The notes below the pieces were generated by a model, which was not told where the DNA came from, made no database searches, and saw only the letters and a list, made by a program, of their open reading frames with translations. A DNA stretch of 64,000 nucleotides from Hufsiella arboris (GTDB taxonomy: Bacteria; Bacteroidota; Bacteroidia; Sphingobacteriales; Sphingobacteriaceae), in NCBI RefSeq assembly GCF_009834875.1, contig NZ_WVHT01000003.1:434001-498000 (forward strand), in the 5' to 3' direction. Both the position numbers and the translations under genes were made by a program. Shown here piece by piece: positions 53,061-61,114 of this stretch. Numbering within the stretch: the stretch's first letter is position 1; each line of letters opens with the position of its first letter.

Positions 53061-53885
53061 ATGAGCGAACTAACTAAAAATAAAAACAAAGGATCGGGAC
53101 GTGCGATAGCGGGGTTGTTAATACTTGGTTTCGGATGCCTTCTCCTGTTAAACCAGGTAGGCGTTTATTTCCCTCACTGGATATTTGGCTGGCACACCTG
53201 GCTGATTTTATGGGGTATATTTATTGGCGTACGTAATAACTGGAAAGGCGCTGGAGCTTTTATAATGATTGGTGTAGGTGTTGTTTTTATGATCGACGAC
53301 ATGTTTCCCGACTTTGACACATCGGCCTTTGTATGGCCTATGATAATTATTGGATTCGGGCTTTTCATGATCTTCGGCCGCAGAAGCAAGGCTTTTAAAG
53401 ATATGATGTACAATCGTAACAAAAAGTTTGATTGGGACAGACGCCAGTTCCAGGGTCCGGGATATACTGCCGAATCTTCGGAAACCTTTAGCAATACTAC
53501 TGAAGATGGTCCGCAGCCAGATCAGCCTAACAATAGTGGTACATACTACGATGACTTTATTGATTCAGTATCAATTTTTGGAGGAACAAAGAAAAATGTT
53601 TATTCGAAAAGCTTCCGCGGCGGCGATATAGTAAACTTTATGGGTGGGGCCGAAATCAATTTCACACAGGCTGATATCAAAGGACGCGTAGAGCTGGATG
53701 TAACACAGATTTTCGGTGGTACAAAAATTATCGTTCCTCCACATTGGGAAGTACAATCGGAAATGGCTGCTATTTTTGGCAGCGTTGAGGATAAGCGTCA
53801 TATACAACAACAGGCAACATCAGATAAAGTATTAGTTATTAAGGGAACTTCCATTTTTGGAGGAATTGATATTCGCAGTTTTTAA
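53061..53885 (+). CDS. LiaF-like membrane protein (DUF5668 + LiaF C-terminal domain)
   Basis: 274 residues. The N-terminal 115 residues contain about four membrane segments with the same GLLILGFGCLLLLNQVGVYF and WPMIIIGFGLFMIF pattern as the upstream short gene. A charged linker rich in D/N/Q follows (about 120-165). Then comes a cytoplasmic beta-rich LiaF C-terminal domain (SVSIFGGTKKNVYS, NFMGGAEINF, QIFGGTKIIVPPHW, TSIFGGIDIRSF). In Firmicutes LiaF restrains the LiaS kinase of a cell-envelope stress system. Here the partner genes are a LytS-type kinase and LytTR regulator 48 bases downstream. Confidence 0.9.
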   Translation: MSELTKNKNKGSGRAIAGLLILGFGCLLLLNQVGVYFPHWIFGWHTWLILWGIFIGVRNNWKGAGAFIMIGVGVVFMIDDMFPDFDTSAFVWPMIIIGFGLFMIFGRRSKAFKDMMYNRNKKFDWDRRQFQGPGYTAESSETFSNTTEDGPQPDQPNNSGTYYDDFIDSVSIFGGTKKNVYSKSFRGGDIVNFMGGAEINFTQADIKGRVELDVTQIFGGTKIIVPPHWEVQSEMAAIFGSVEDKRHIQQQATSDKVLVIKGTSIFGGIDIRSF

Positions 53886-53933
53886 CCGAATACTGCCCGA
53901 AAATAACTAATCATCAACCAAACTATTTTACTG

Positions 53934-54971
53934 ATGGCAACATCTCTTTTACACAGTACCCGCCTTAAACTGATTTTTCTCGGATCATGGGTTGGCTGGT
54001 CACTGCTACAGATCGGATTATTGTGGTGGCTTGATCTCGACTGGAATACTGCTTTAATAGATTCGCTTGTCAGCAATACTTTATTAATGGCTGCCAGCGC
54101 TTTAATAAGCAATAACCTCCAATTTTACCAACCCGAAAAAGGGAGGTACGCCTATGTAGCAATTTGGTGCCTCATCTTGTCAGCGATCTACGTATTTGCC
54201 GGCCAATGGATTGTAGGTTATCTCGAGCCACAAAAAACCGCTTACCTCGATTTTTTCTATAAATCACTTCCGGTTAGGTTTAGCTTCGGATTTTTAATGA
54301 TAGGCTGGGTTGCACTATTAAGCATTATCTGGTATACGAGGCAAGATCAGCGCGAGGCTGAAAAACGCAAAGCAGACGCCGAACGGTTGTCGCGCGAAGC
54401 AGAACTTTATAAATTGCGACAACAGCTGCAGCCGCACTTCCTGTTCAACAGCCTTAACTCAATTAGTGCGCTGGTGGGCCGTAAACCTGAAGAAGCCAGG
54501 ACCATGGTTCATCAGCTTTCGGATTTTTTACGCGGAACCTTGCGTAAAGAAGAAAATGAATGGGTGACACTGGCCGAGGAATTACAGCATTTGCAGCTTT
54601 ATCTTGATATAGAAAAAGTTCGCTTTGGTCACCGGTTAACAACGGAAATCTCGCAAGGCGAAGGCTGCGGGGATTTAAAACTTCCGGCAATGCTTTTGCA
54701 ACCTTTGGTAGAAAATGCAATAAAATTCGGGCTTTACGACACCACCGGATTAGTTATCATTTCCATAAACGCATGCTGCGAGGACAATTACCTGGTGCTG
54801 ACTATCCAGAATCCATATGATCCGAATACCTCAAATCCACGGCGTGGAACTGGTTTTGGGTTAAGCGGAGTAAAAAGGCGCCTTTATCTTTTATTTGCAA
54901 GGCACGACTTGCTACAAACTTCGGGAGAAACGAATATATTTACCACTTCGGTAAAAATTCCGCAGGTATGA
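53934..54971 (+). CDS. LytS-type sensor histidine kinase
   Basis: 345 residues with four membrane helices in the first 135 residues. A short coiled coil follows (QREAEKRKADAERLSREAE), then a His_kinase domain with phospho-acceptor QPHFLFNSLNSISAL near residue 162. The ATP-binding motifs are LLQPLVENAIKFGL and RGTGFGLSGVKRRL. No extracellular sensor domain is seen, so the membrane region or the LiaF-like partner may supply input. Its stop overlaps the start of the response regulator by 4 bases (ATGA). Confidence 0.94.
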   Translation: MATSLLHSTRLKLIFLGSWVGWSLLQIGLLWWLDLDWNTALIDSLVSNTLLMAASALISNNLQFYQPEKGRYAYVAIWCLILSAIYVFAGQWIVGYLEPQKTAYLDFFYKSLPVRFSFGFLMIGWVALLSIIWYTRQDQREAEKRKADAERLSREAELYKLRQQLQPHFLFNSLNSISALVGRKPEEARTMVHQLSDFLRGTLRKEENEWVTLAEELQHLQLYLDIEKVRFGHRLTTEISQGEGCGDLKLPAMLLQPLVENAIKFGLYDTTGLVIISINACCEDNYLVLTIQNPYDPNTSNPRRGTGFGLSGVKRRLYLLFARHDLLQTSGETNIFTTSVKIPQV

Positions 54972-55708
54972 TTAAAACAATACTCATTGACGACGAACCC
55001 CTGGCCCGTGAAGTGGTCAAGGAATATCTCGAAGCATTTCCTCAGGTGCAGGTTATAGAAGAATGTGGCGACGGCTTTGAAGGCCTTAAAGCCATTCAAC
55101 AACATCAACCCGACCTGATATTCCTGGATATACAAATGCCAAAGATCAACGGGTTCGAAATGTTGGAATTGATTGATCAGCCGCCCGCCGTTATTTTCAC
55201 CACTGCTTTTGATGAATACGCAATCAGGGCATTCGAAGCGCATGCGGTCGACTACCTTTTAAAACCTTTTGGCAGAGACCGCTTTAATAAAGCCGTAAAC
55301 AAATGGCTGGAGCAACAACATAGCGAACGTTCGAAACAAAATGCCTATGCAGTTGCGGAAGCTGTTACTCAAACCTCCGAACATGATCGCGTGGTGGTTA
55401 AAACCGGTTCCAAGATTACCATTATTCCTGTAACAGATATAGAGTTCCTGGAAGCGGATGACGATTATGTAAAGATCCACACGTCAGCCGGCTCCTATCT
55501 TAAAAATAAAACGATGAGTTATTTCGATCAATGGCTTAGCGCGAAGCAATTTGTGCGGATTCACCGATCGTTCATCGTCCACGTTGACCAGATCACCCGG
55601 CTCGATCCGTATGAAAAAGAGACTTATACAGCAATTTTGAAAAACGGAAAAAAATTGCCGGTAAGCAAAACCGGCTATGGAAAATTAAAACAGGTGTTGG
55701 GATTATAA
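54968..55708 (+). CDS. LytTR-family response regulator
   Basis: 246 residues. The receiver domain spans 1-120 with acidic pocket DDEPLA, phospho-Asp in LIFLDIQMPKINGFEM and Lys in DYLLKPFGRDRF. A LytTR DNA-binding domain occupies about 140-244 (IEFLEADDDYVKIHTSAGSY, FVRIHRSFIVHVDQITRLD and LPVSKTGYGKLKQVL). It is the cognate partner of the overlapping LytS-type kinase and would regulate transcription by binding direct-repeat sites; none were identified in the window. Confidence 0.95.
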   Translation: MIKTILIDDEPLAREVVKEYLEAFPQVQVIEECGDGFEGLKAIQQHQPDLIFLDIQMPKINGFEMLELIDQPPAVIFTTAFDEYAIRAFEAHAVDYLLKPFGRDRFNKAVNKWLEQQHSERSKQNAYAVAEAVTQTSEHDRVVVKTGSKITIIPVTDIEFLEADDDYVKIHTSAGSYLKNKTMSYFDQWLSAKQFVRIHRSFIVHVDQITRLDPYEKETYTAILKNGKKLPVSKTGYGKLKQVLGL

Positions 55709-55715
55709 CAACCCC

Positions 55716-56216
55716 TTACCTGTTTATCGCTTTTATAATATCGTTAACATCATGCTGTCCACTGAAATATTCTATTAAACTTCCATTAGCAGCGTAAGCA
55801 TACATGGCCGGAAATTTAGTTGGCTGAAACGTTGGAATAAATTGACGCAGACTATCTGTCAATACCGTTACGTTCTTTTGTCCATACAGCTTTTTCCCGT
55901 AGGACTCCATAAACTTAACTATCTCGGTTTTGCCGTCCATAGAAACAAGGTAAAAGTTCACGTTTTTAAAATCAGTGAAACGGTTTCCGATATCTTTCAT
56001 TTCATGCTGGCAATGCTCACAACTTGTGTCGAACAAAATAATCATGCTCTTTTTCCCGCTTTTGATATCTGCACGTGTAAACGGCTTGTCATTAAGCGTT
56101 TTGAAAGAGAAATCAGGAATTGTAGGCGGCTGATATTGCTGCGATTTACTTTGGTTACATCCTACCGACATTATAAAAACCAGGCAGCAAAGGCCGGTTA
56201 GAAATTTCTTCATCAT
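55716..56216 (-). CDS. TlpA/redoxin-like thiol-disulfide lipoprotein
   Basis: 166 residues. A lipoprotein signal with lipobox MSVGC (Cys19) is followed by a thioredoxin fold with CxxC motif FDTSCEHCQHEMKDIG and the cis-proline in TKFPAMYAY. Probably an envelope thiol oxidoreductase or reductant delivery protein. Two adjacent ATG codons, 56216 and 56213, are both possible starts. It converges on the LytTR regulator with a 7-base gap. Confidence 0.88.
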   Translation of the reverse strand: MMKKFLTGLCCLVFIMSVGCNQSKSQQYQPPTIPDFSFKTLNDKPFTRADIKSGKKSMIILFDTSCEHCQHEMKDIGNRFTDFKNVNFYLVSMDGKTEIVKFMESYGKKLYGQKNVTVLTDSLRQFIPTFQPTKFPAMYAYAANGSLIEYFSGQHDVNDIIKAINR

Positions 56217-56574
56217 ATTTTATTGTAACAACAGTTAATAAGAGTTTAAAATTAGCTAAAAGAGCTTAAAAACAAAACTTATAATAATCAGCACATATTA
56301 TTGATAAGTAACAATTTGGCCAAATGTTTTAATTTAATAATCGTAATTAAGACGGCCTAAAATTGTCATATTAATATCAATTGAATTTCTTTTTGAAAAA
56401 TCCATTCAATTATCACCCTGCTTTATTAACAAATTCTCAATCACACATGCCTTTTTAAAGATAATTTTATCAAAGCCGTAAAAATTATGAAAATTCGATA
56501 AATTACATACAGTTTATTTAAAAGTTTATCAAAATATACTGATATTTGTTGCGGAGAATTTAAAAAAAAATAAA
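56217..56574. other. A/T-rich intergenic region
   Basis: 358 bases between divergent genes. A 12-base palindrome ATTTGGCCAAAT lies at 56314-56325. An imperfect TTTG-like box close to the PepSY-like gene (GATATTTG at about 56540) is too weak to call. No gene, RNA or confident promoter was found. Confidence 0.45.
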
Positions 56575-57033
56575 ATGAAAAAGTTATTAATAACCTTATC
56601 AATCGCAACAACATTAACGACAGCTGCATTTGCTGACATCAAAGTTGATGACAAAGGAAAAAACAAAGACGCTACTACAACTGCCCAATATCAATTTGCA
56701 TTCGAATTTAAAAATGCAAAAGATGTTGAATGGACTGTTACACCTTCCCAGCTTCAAAAAGCTACTTTCACGTTAGACGGTGTTAGCACTGCTGCCTTTT
56801 ATAATATGGATAATGAGCATGTTGCGACAACTCAATATGTAGATGCAAAAGAATTGCCTGCAAATGCAGTTTCACAAATCCAAAAATATTATAAAGGATA
56901 TACTATCGGCCAGGTTGTTAAATACATTGATGCTGATCCGGTTTACTTTGTTGACTTGAAAAACGACAAAGAAGAACTACTGATTAGCGTTACTAAAGAC
57001 AACAGTGTTGGTTTCTTTAAACAAATCAAATAA
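56575..57033 (+). CDS. Secreted PepSY-like / DUF2874-type protein
   Basis: 152 residues with a signal peptide (1-20, ending AAFADIK). The small alpha-beta domain resembles PepSY-like (BLIP-like) proteins common in Bacteroidota periplasm: FKNAKDVEWTVTPSQLQKATF, YNMDNEHVATTQYVD, LPANAVSQIQKYYKGYTI and VYFVDLKNDKEELLISVTKD are typical of the repeat unit. The function is unknown; such proteins may bind peptides or envelope ligands. It is followed by a perfect terminator hairpin. Confidence 0.82.
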   Translation: MKKLLITLSIATTLTTAAFADIKVDDKGKNKDATTTAQYQFAFEFKNAKDVEWTVTPSQLQKATFTLDGVSTAAFYNMDNEHVATTQYVDAKELPANAVSQIQKYYKGYTIGQVVKYIDADPVYFVDLKNDKEELLISVTKDNSVGFFKQIK

Positions 57034-57056
57034 TCCTGCGAAAAATATAGCCTTGT

Positions 57057-57083
57057 AAAAGCCGGAAGCAATTCCGGCTTTTG
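57057..57083 (+). terminator. Intrinsic terminator after the PepSY-like gene
   Basis: A perfect 11-base stem AAAAGCCGGAA/TTCCGGCTTTT (57057-57067, 57072-57082) with a GCAA loop. Confidence 0.85.
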
Positions 57084-57099
57084 GCGTATATTGGGGGTG

Positions 57100-57975
57100 A
57101 TGAAACGCTTTTTAACGCTCATTTTTTTCTCGCTAAATGCATACGCTACTGTTTATGGACAATCAAATGGTTCGTTGCTATGGCAAATCAGTGGCAATAA
57201 GCTCACCAAAGCTTCTTACCTGTTTGGCACTTATCATTTAATTGGGAAAGATTTTATAGACACTCTTCCCGGTGTGATGAACAGTTTTAATAAATGTGAG
57301 ATGGTGGCAGGCGAGATAATAACAGAAGATCAGATTCTGATGGCTCAGAAGATGATGCCTTATATAATGGCAAACGATTCCACTCTCGACAAAGTTCTCA
57401 ATCCGATGGAATACCGTAAACTTGACCACTATATTCACGATAAAACCGGCGCGGCTGCAAGCGCGTACAACTTTTTCAAACCTGCTATGGTGCAGTACAC
57501 GTTGCTTGTTATGAGCTCACCCAAAACAATTTCTGACACTAACCCACCGCTTGATATCTACTTCCAGGATCACGCCAGGCAACAAAATAAAACTACTGTT
57601 GGATTCGAAACACTGGACGAGCAGGCCAAACTGCTTTTCAATTCACCGATAACAAAGCAAAAGGACGACTTGATGAGGTATATAGCCGATTCTGCTAAAA
57701 ACGACTCGGCAGCAACGCAATTATTTAAAAGTTACCAGCAGCAGGATATACCGAAATTGGAAAAATTATTGGCTGATGAAGATGATATGTCGCCCGAGGA
57801 CAGGACAAAACTTCTCTCCGCCCGGAATAAAAAGTGGATGCCCAAGATCTTGAATCTATTAAATAACCATTCTGTATTTATCGCAGTTGGCGCAGGTCAC
57901 CTATTTGGAACTGATGGCTTAATCGAACTCTTACAACAAAAAGGTTATCGCGTGACGCCGGTGAACACGAAATAA
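57100..57975 (+). CDS. TraB/GumN family protein (secreted)
   Basis: 291 residues; start ATG 57100 (MKRFLTLIFFSLNAYATVYG), because the longer frame begins at a TTG inside the spacer after the terminator. A signal peptide ends near residue 21. The TraB/GumN (ChaN-like) pattern is present: GSLLWQISGNKLTKASYLFGTYHLIGKDF (in two parts), GFETLDEQ, and the C-terminal SVFIAVGAGHLFGTDGLIELLQQKGY (two parts) with the family GAGHL motif. Members are proposed metallo-proteases or heme-related proteins; no firm role. Its stop directly abuts the convergent AI-2E transporter stop. Confidence 0.9.
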   Translation: MKRFLTLIFFSLNAYATVYGQSNGSLLWQISGNKLTKASYLFGTYHLIGKDFIDTLPGVMNSFNKCEMVAGEIITEDQILMAQKMMPYIMANDSTLDKVLNPMEYRKLDHYIHDKTGAAASAYNFFKPAMVQYTLLVMSSPKTISDTNPPLDIYFQDHARQQNKTTVGFETLDEQAKLLFNSPITKQKDDLMRYIADSAKNDSAATQLFKSYQQQDIPKLEKLLADEDDMSPEDRTKLLSARNKKWMPKILNLLNNHSVFIAVGAGHLFGTDGLIELLQQKGYRVTPVNTK

Positions 57976-59088
57976 TTAATTCGTGTCTTCTACAATTTTT
58001 TCGGAAACTGACGACTTTTTTCTCCGGAAACTAATACGACGAACATTAGTTGGAATTTCATCGCCCAGCAACTTGCCCCAGGGCTTTAATTCATCAATCC
58101 TGTCGAACACAATTTTAATTATCGCAACAAAGGGTATCGACAAAAACATTCCGGCAACGCCCCATAACGCACCGCCTAACAGCACCACGATAATTGAAAA
58201 AAGTGCATTTATCTGAACTTTAGATGAGACAATACGCGGCACAAGTATATTGTTATCTATAAATTGAATAACCGCGTAGGCAGCAATGATTCCGAGTTGA
58301 GTCGAAAACCCATCCTTCGTTACCGTCGCCATAAGGACAGGTAATGCTATCGCAATTATTCCCCCGATATAAGGCAACATATTAAGCAAAGCGCCCAGCA
58401 CTCCTAATAATATGGCGTACTTTACATCAAGTATTAGCAAAGCAGTTGAATTCAAAATAGCCACGCACGCAGCCTCAAGCAACAATCCAACCATATAGCT
58501 TTGAATCGCCAGCTTGGTTTGATTCAACACTTCCTGGACCTTCTTTGAATGCTCATCAGCAAACACATCATACAAAAAATTGAGCATTAATGGTTTATAG
58601 AGAAGCAATAGAAATATGTAAACCGGAACAAGAAGTATCAGTCCCAATGTGCCGAAGGCTGATCCCAAAGCTGTACCGACCAAGGCCTTACTGCCGTCAA
58701 TTCCATCATTAACCATTTTTAGCTGCTTGTTTATTGCGATGCCAAATTCCTGTTGCACCCAATGTTGCAGCTGACCTTGCAGCGTATGAAATTTCTCCTT
58801 TAATACCGGGTATGTTTCGCTAAAATTTGCAATCTGAGAGGAAAGAAAGTAAAGAATTCCGCCTAACACAAGTACTCCTAATAACATAGAGAGTATGATA
58901 GAAACGACAGTCGGAAGCCTGTTCTTTTTTAACTTATTGACCAACGGATTGAGCAATATGGCAATGATCAATGCGAACGCAAGTGGAGAAAAAATATCTT
59001 TCAGATTTAGCAACGCATAAGCCAGAAGTGTTAAACCGAATAACACTACGGTGCTTTTAACAAAAAAAGGGTATTGTTTTACTGCCAT
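57976..59088 (-). CDS. AI-2E family transporter (YdiK/PerM-like permease)
   Basis: 370-residue polytopic membrane protein with about eight helices. Family segments are FSPLAFALIIAILLNPLVNKL, the LLGVLGALLNMLPYIGGIIAI block near residue 240 and GALWGVAGMFLSIPFVAIIKIV near the C-terminus. The name reflects the family; transport of autoinducer-2 is not shown for most members and some are Na+/H+ antiporters. Start ATG 59088; the longer frame starts with a non-canonical TTG nine codons earlier. Confidence 0.92.
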   Translation of the reverse strand: MAVKQYPFFVKSTVVLFGLTLLAYALLNLKDIFSPLAFALIIAILLNPLVNKLKKNRLPTVVSIILSMLLGVLVLGGILYFLSSQIANFSETYPVLKEKFHTLQGQLQHWVQQEFGIAINKQLKMVNDGIDGSKALVGTALGSAFGTLGLILLVPVYIFLLLLYKPLMLNFLYDVFADEHSKKVQEVLNQTKLAIQSYMVGLLLEAACVAILNSTALLILDVKYAILLGVLGALLNMLPYIGGIIAIALPVLMATVTKDGFSTQLGIIAAYAVIQFIDNNILVPRIVSSKVQINALFSIIVVLLGGALWGVAGMFLSIPFVAIIKIVFDRIDELKPWGKLLGDEIPTNVRRISFRRKKSSVSEKIVEDTN

Positions 59089-59134
59089 ATGAGCACAAAA
59101 CCCTGTAAAAATCAAATAGTTTTATCCGGCTCAA

Positions 59135-59160
59135 ATAAAAAAGGCCGGCAAGCCGGCCTT
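59135..59160 (-). terminator. Intrinsic terminator after the PfpI-family gene
   Basis: AAGGCCGGC/GCCGGCCTT (59141-59149, 59152-59160) with a 2-base central gap, followed on the minus strand by T residues. Confidence 0.85.
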
Positions 59161-59183
59161 CAAAATTTAGTTTACTTTTTTAA

Positions 59184-59744
59184 TTACGCATGCTGATCGG
59201 CATGAACGCCTTCTGCAAATTCTTCGACTATTTTTTGATTAAATGCAGGCAGATCTTCCGGACTGCGACTTGTGACAAATCCGTTATCGACAACCACTTC
59301 CTGGTCGACCCAGTTTGCGCCGGCGTTTATTAAATCCTGCTTAATAGACGGGTAAGATGTTAGCTTGCGGCCGTCTATCACACCGGCATTAATTAAAAGC
59401 TGCGGCCCGTGGCAGATTGCTGCAACCGGTTTACCTGCTTCAAAAAAAGCTTTCACAAAACTGATCGCCTCTTCATTTAAGCGCAGTTTATCCGGATTGA
59501 TAACGCCTCCCGGCAATAGTAACCCATCGTAATCATTCGCGTTAGCTTCAGACAAATTTTTATCAACCGGAACTTCGATTGACCAGTCTGTTTTATTCCA
59601 TGCTTTAATTTTATCTTGCTGAGGCGATACCACATGAACTGTTGCGCCAGCTTCTTCCAACGCTTTTTTAGGACTCGTTAATTCAACCTCTTCAAATCCA
59701 TTTTCCGAAAGAATTGCGATCTTTCTATTACTTAAGTTTGCCAT
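59184..59744 (-). CDS. DJ-1/PfpI family protein (type 1 glutamine amidotransferase-like)
   Basis: 186-residue class-I glutamine amidotransferase-like fold. The nucleophile elbow AAICHGPQLL carries the catalytic cysteine, the nearby Glu is in LSENGFEEVELTSP, and the C-terminal part has TSRSPEDLPAFN. The closest types are PfpI-like proteases or YhbO/YajL-like deglycases and chaperones. A stress-protection role in the cytoplasm is plausible; activity is not decided by sequence. It is divergent from purN. Confidence 0.92.
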   Translation of the reverse strand: MANLSNRKIAILSENGFEEVELTSPKKALEEAGATVHVVSPQQDKIKAWNKTDWSIEVPVDKNLSEANANDYDGLLLPGGVINPDKLRLNEEAISFVKAFFEAGKPVAAICHGPQLLINAGVIDGRKLTSYPSIKQDLINAGANWVDQEVVVDNGFVTSRSPEDLPAFNQKIVEEFAEGVHADQHA

Positions 59745-59842
59745 AGTTATAGATATTTATTTTAATACACTATTAATTACAGCTCCGTTTTTCGATTGTT
59801 TAGCCATATTATTTTTTTTACAATCGGCTTCAACTTTTCGAA

Positions 59843-59873
59843 TTTGCCGAAAAGCGCCGAAATCATATATTTG
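59843..59873 (+). promoter_or_regulatory. Consensus Bacteroidota promoter for purN
   Basis: Exact TTTG (59843-59846), a 19-base spacer and exact TATATTTG (59866-59873), 23 bases before the TTG start. Confidence 0.85.
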
Positions 59874-59896
59874 ATGGTAACTTATCCGGAATTATT

Positions 59897-60478
59897 TTGA
59901 AAAAACGCATAGCTATTCTTGCCTCTGGTTCAGGGTCAAATGCCCAGAAGATTATGGAATATTTCAAAAAGCATCCGGATGCCGAAGTAGCCATCGTGCT
60001 AACAAACAACCCGGATGCTTATGTACTGCAACGGGCCGATAACTTTGAAATACCTTCCCACATTTTTGACAGAGACGAATTTTACGACTCGGACCGTGTA
60101 GTAAATCTTCTCAAAAATTTACAGATCGATATCATTGTGCTTGCAGGATTTTTGTGGTTGGTTCCGGAAAACTTGCTAAAAACATTCCCTAATAAGATCA
60201 TCAACATCCACCCCGCTTTGCTGCCGAAATATGGCGGAAAGGGCATGTACGGCGACCGGGTTCACAAATCGGTGCTTGCGAACAATGAAGAGGAATCGGG
60301 TATTACCATTCATTTTGTGAATGAACATTTCGACGAAGGCGAAATTATACACCAGGCACGTTTCCGTATTGACAAAAACGACGACCTCGAAATGATCAAG
60401 TTCAAGGGACAGCAGCTTGAGCATCTGCATTATCCAAAAGTTGTAGAAGGATTGCTAAAGAAGATGAAGTCGTTATAA
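59897..60478 (+). CDS. purN: Phosphoribosylglycinamide formyltransferase PurN
   Basis: Transfers a formyl group from 10-formyl-THF to GAR in purine synthesis. 193 residues: KKRIAILASGSGSNAQKIMEY phosphate loop (two parts), the catalytic segment PNKIINIHPALLPKYGGKGMYG (two blocks) with the Asn-His pair, and the catalytic Asp in HFDEGEI. The start is TTG at 59897; no ATG preserves the N-terminal strand and phosphate loop. The consensus promoter 23 bases upstream supports it. purH, acting later in the same pathway, lies 636 bases downstream. Confidence 0.95.
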   Translation: MKKRIAILASGSGSNAQKIMEYFKKHPDAEVAIVLTNNPDAYVLQRADNFEIPSHIFDRDEFYDSDRVVNLLKNLQIDIIVLAGFLWLVPENLLKTFPNKIINIHPALLPKYGGKGMYGDRVHKSVLANNEEESGITIHFVNEHFDEGEIIHQARFRIDKNDDLEMIKFKGQQLEHLHYPKVVEGLLKKMKSL

Positions 60479-60503
60479 ATGCCAGGCCTGGCAAGCGGGG
60501 CAA

Positions 60504-60989
60504 TTAAATAAAAATTGGTTTTAGTTTAGTCAGCTCTTTTTTAAAATTCTTTTTCCATCTTATATATTTTGGCAACGCTTTACCTGCCTCGTAATCATTC
60601 AAAATATTAAGCAACCGTTTCCGGCTATAAGTTGACAGAGTAAATGAAAATGCGGCTAATGTCAGCACTGAACCTAACACAACCGGCGCTGCAAGCATTT
60701 GTGTTTCAAGCTGTGAACCGCCAGGATCGCCGCCGCCTGATGTTGAAATTGCTACAGATCCTGCAACCGCCATTGCTGAAGAAGTAATTACACCAATTTC
60801 GGCGCCTTTTCGATAATTAAAAAACATGTTAATTACTGCTTTACTTGAATCATCTTTGCCGTAAAGACTCAAGAAATAAGCTCTGTTCTGAGCACTTTTG
60901 GAATAACTACCGGACTTTTGAGGTAAAGATTGAGCTTGAATTTTAAACGTTATTATCAGACTTAAAAGTGCGAGATGTTTAGGTTTCAT
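60504..60989 (-). CDS. Hypothetical exported protein with two membrane segments
   Basis: Not recognised. 161 residues from ATG 60989 (the longer frame starts at a non-ATG codon). A signal peptide or first helix (KHLALLSLIITFKIQAQS) is followed by a polar region. A Gly/Ser/Ala-rich hydrophobic pair comes next at about 65-82 (IGVITSSAMAVAGSVAIS) and 102-121 (MLAAPVVLGSVLTLAAFSF). A strongly basic tail KKNFKKELTKLK ends the protein. It lies on the opposite strand between purN and purH; 101 bases separate its start from the purH -7 region. Confidence 0.75.
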   Translation of the reverse strand: MKPKHLALLSLIITFKIQAQSLPQKSGSYSKSAQNRAYFLSLYGKDDSSKAVINMFFNYRKGAEIGVITSSAMAVAGSVAISTSGGGDPGGSQLETQMLAAPVVLGSVLTLAAFSFTLSTYSRKRLLNILNDYEAGKALPKYIRWKKNFKKELTKLKPIFI

Positions 60990-61114
60990 TTTTGAATTTA
61001 AAAATAAATCCAAACTCCTTATAAAATCAGCCTTGACGGGCTGTTTAAAATTGTTGACGAGCTATAAAATACCCTCCCAAATTTCTATCTTTGCGGCTTG
61101 AAATAAACACCCGC

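Noticed and set aside
56314-56325. 12-base palindrome ATTTGGCCAAAT
   Set aside because: Not placed at a recognisable promoter; short palindromes of this size occur by chance in A/T-rich DNA.
56441-56629. 62-codon minus-strand frame
   Set aside because: A/T-rich, overlaps the signal peptide region of the PepSY-like gene, no recognisable features.
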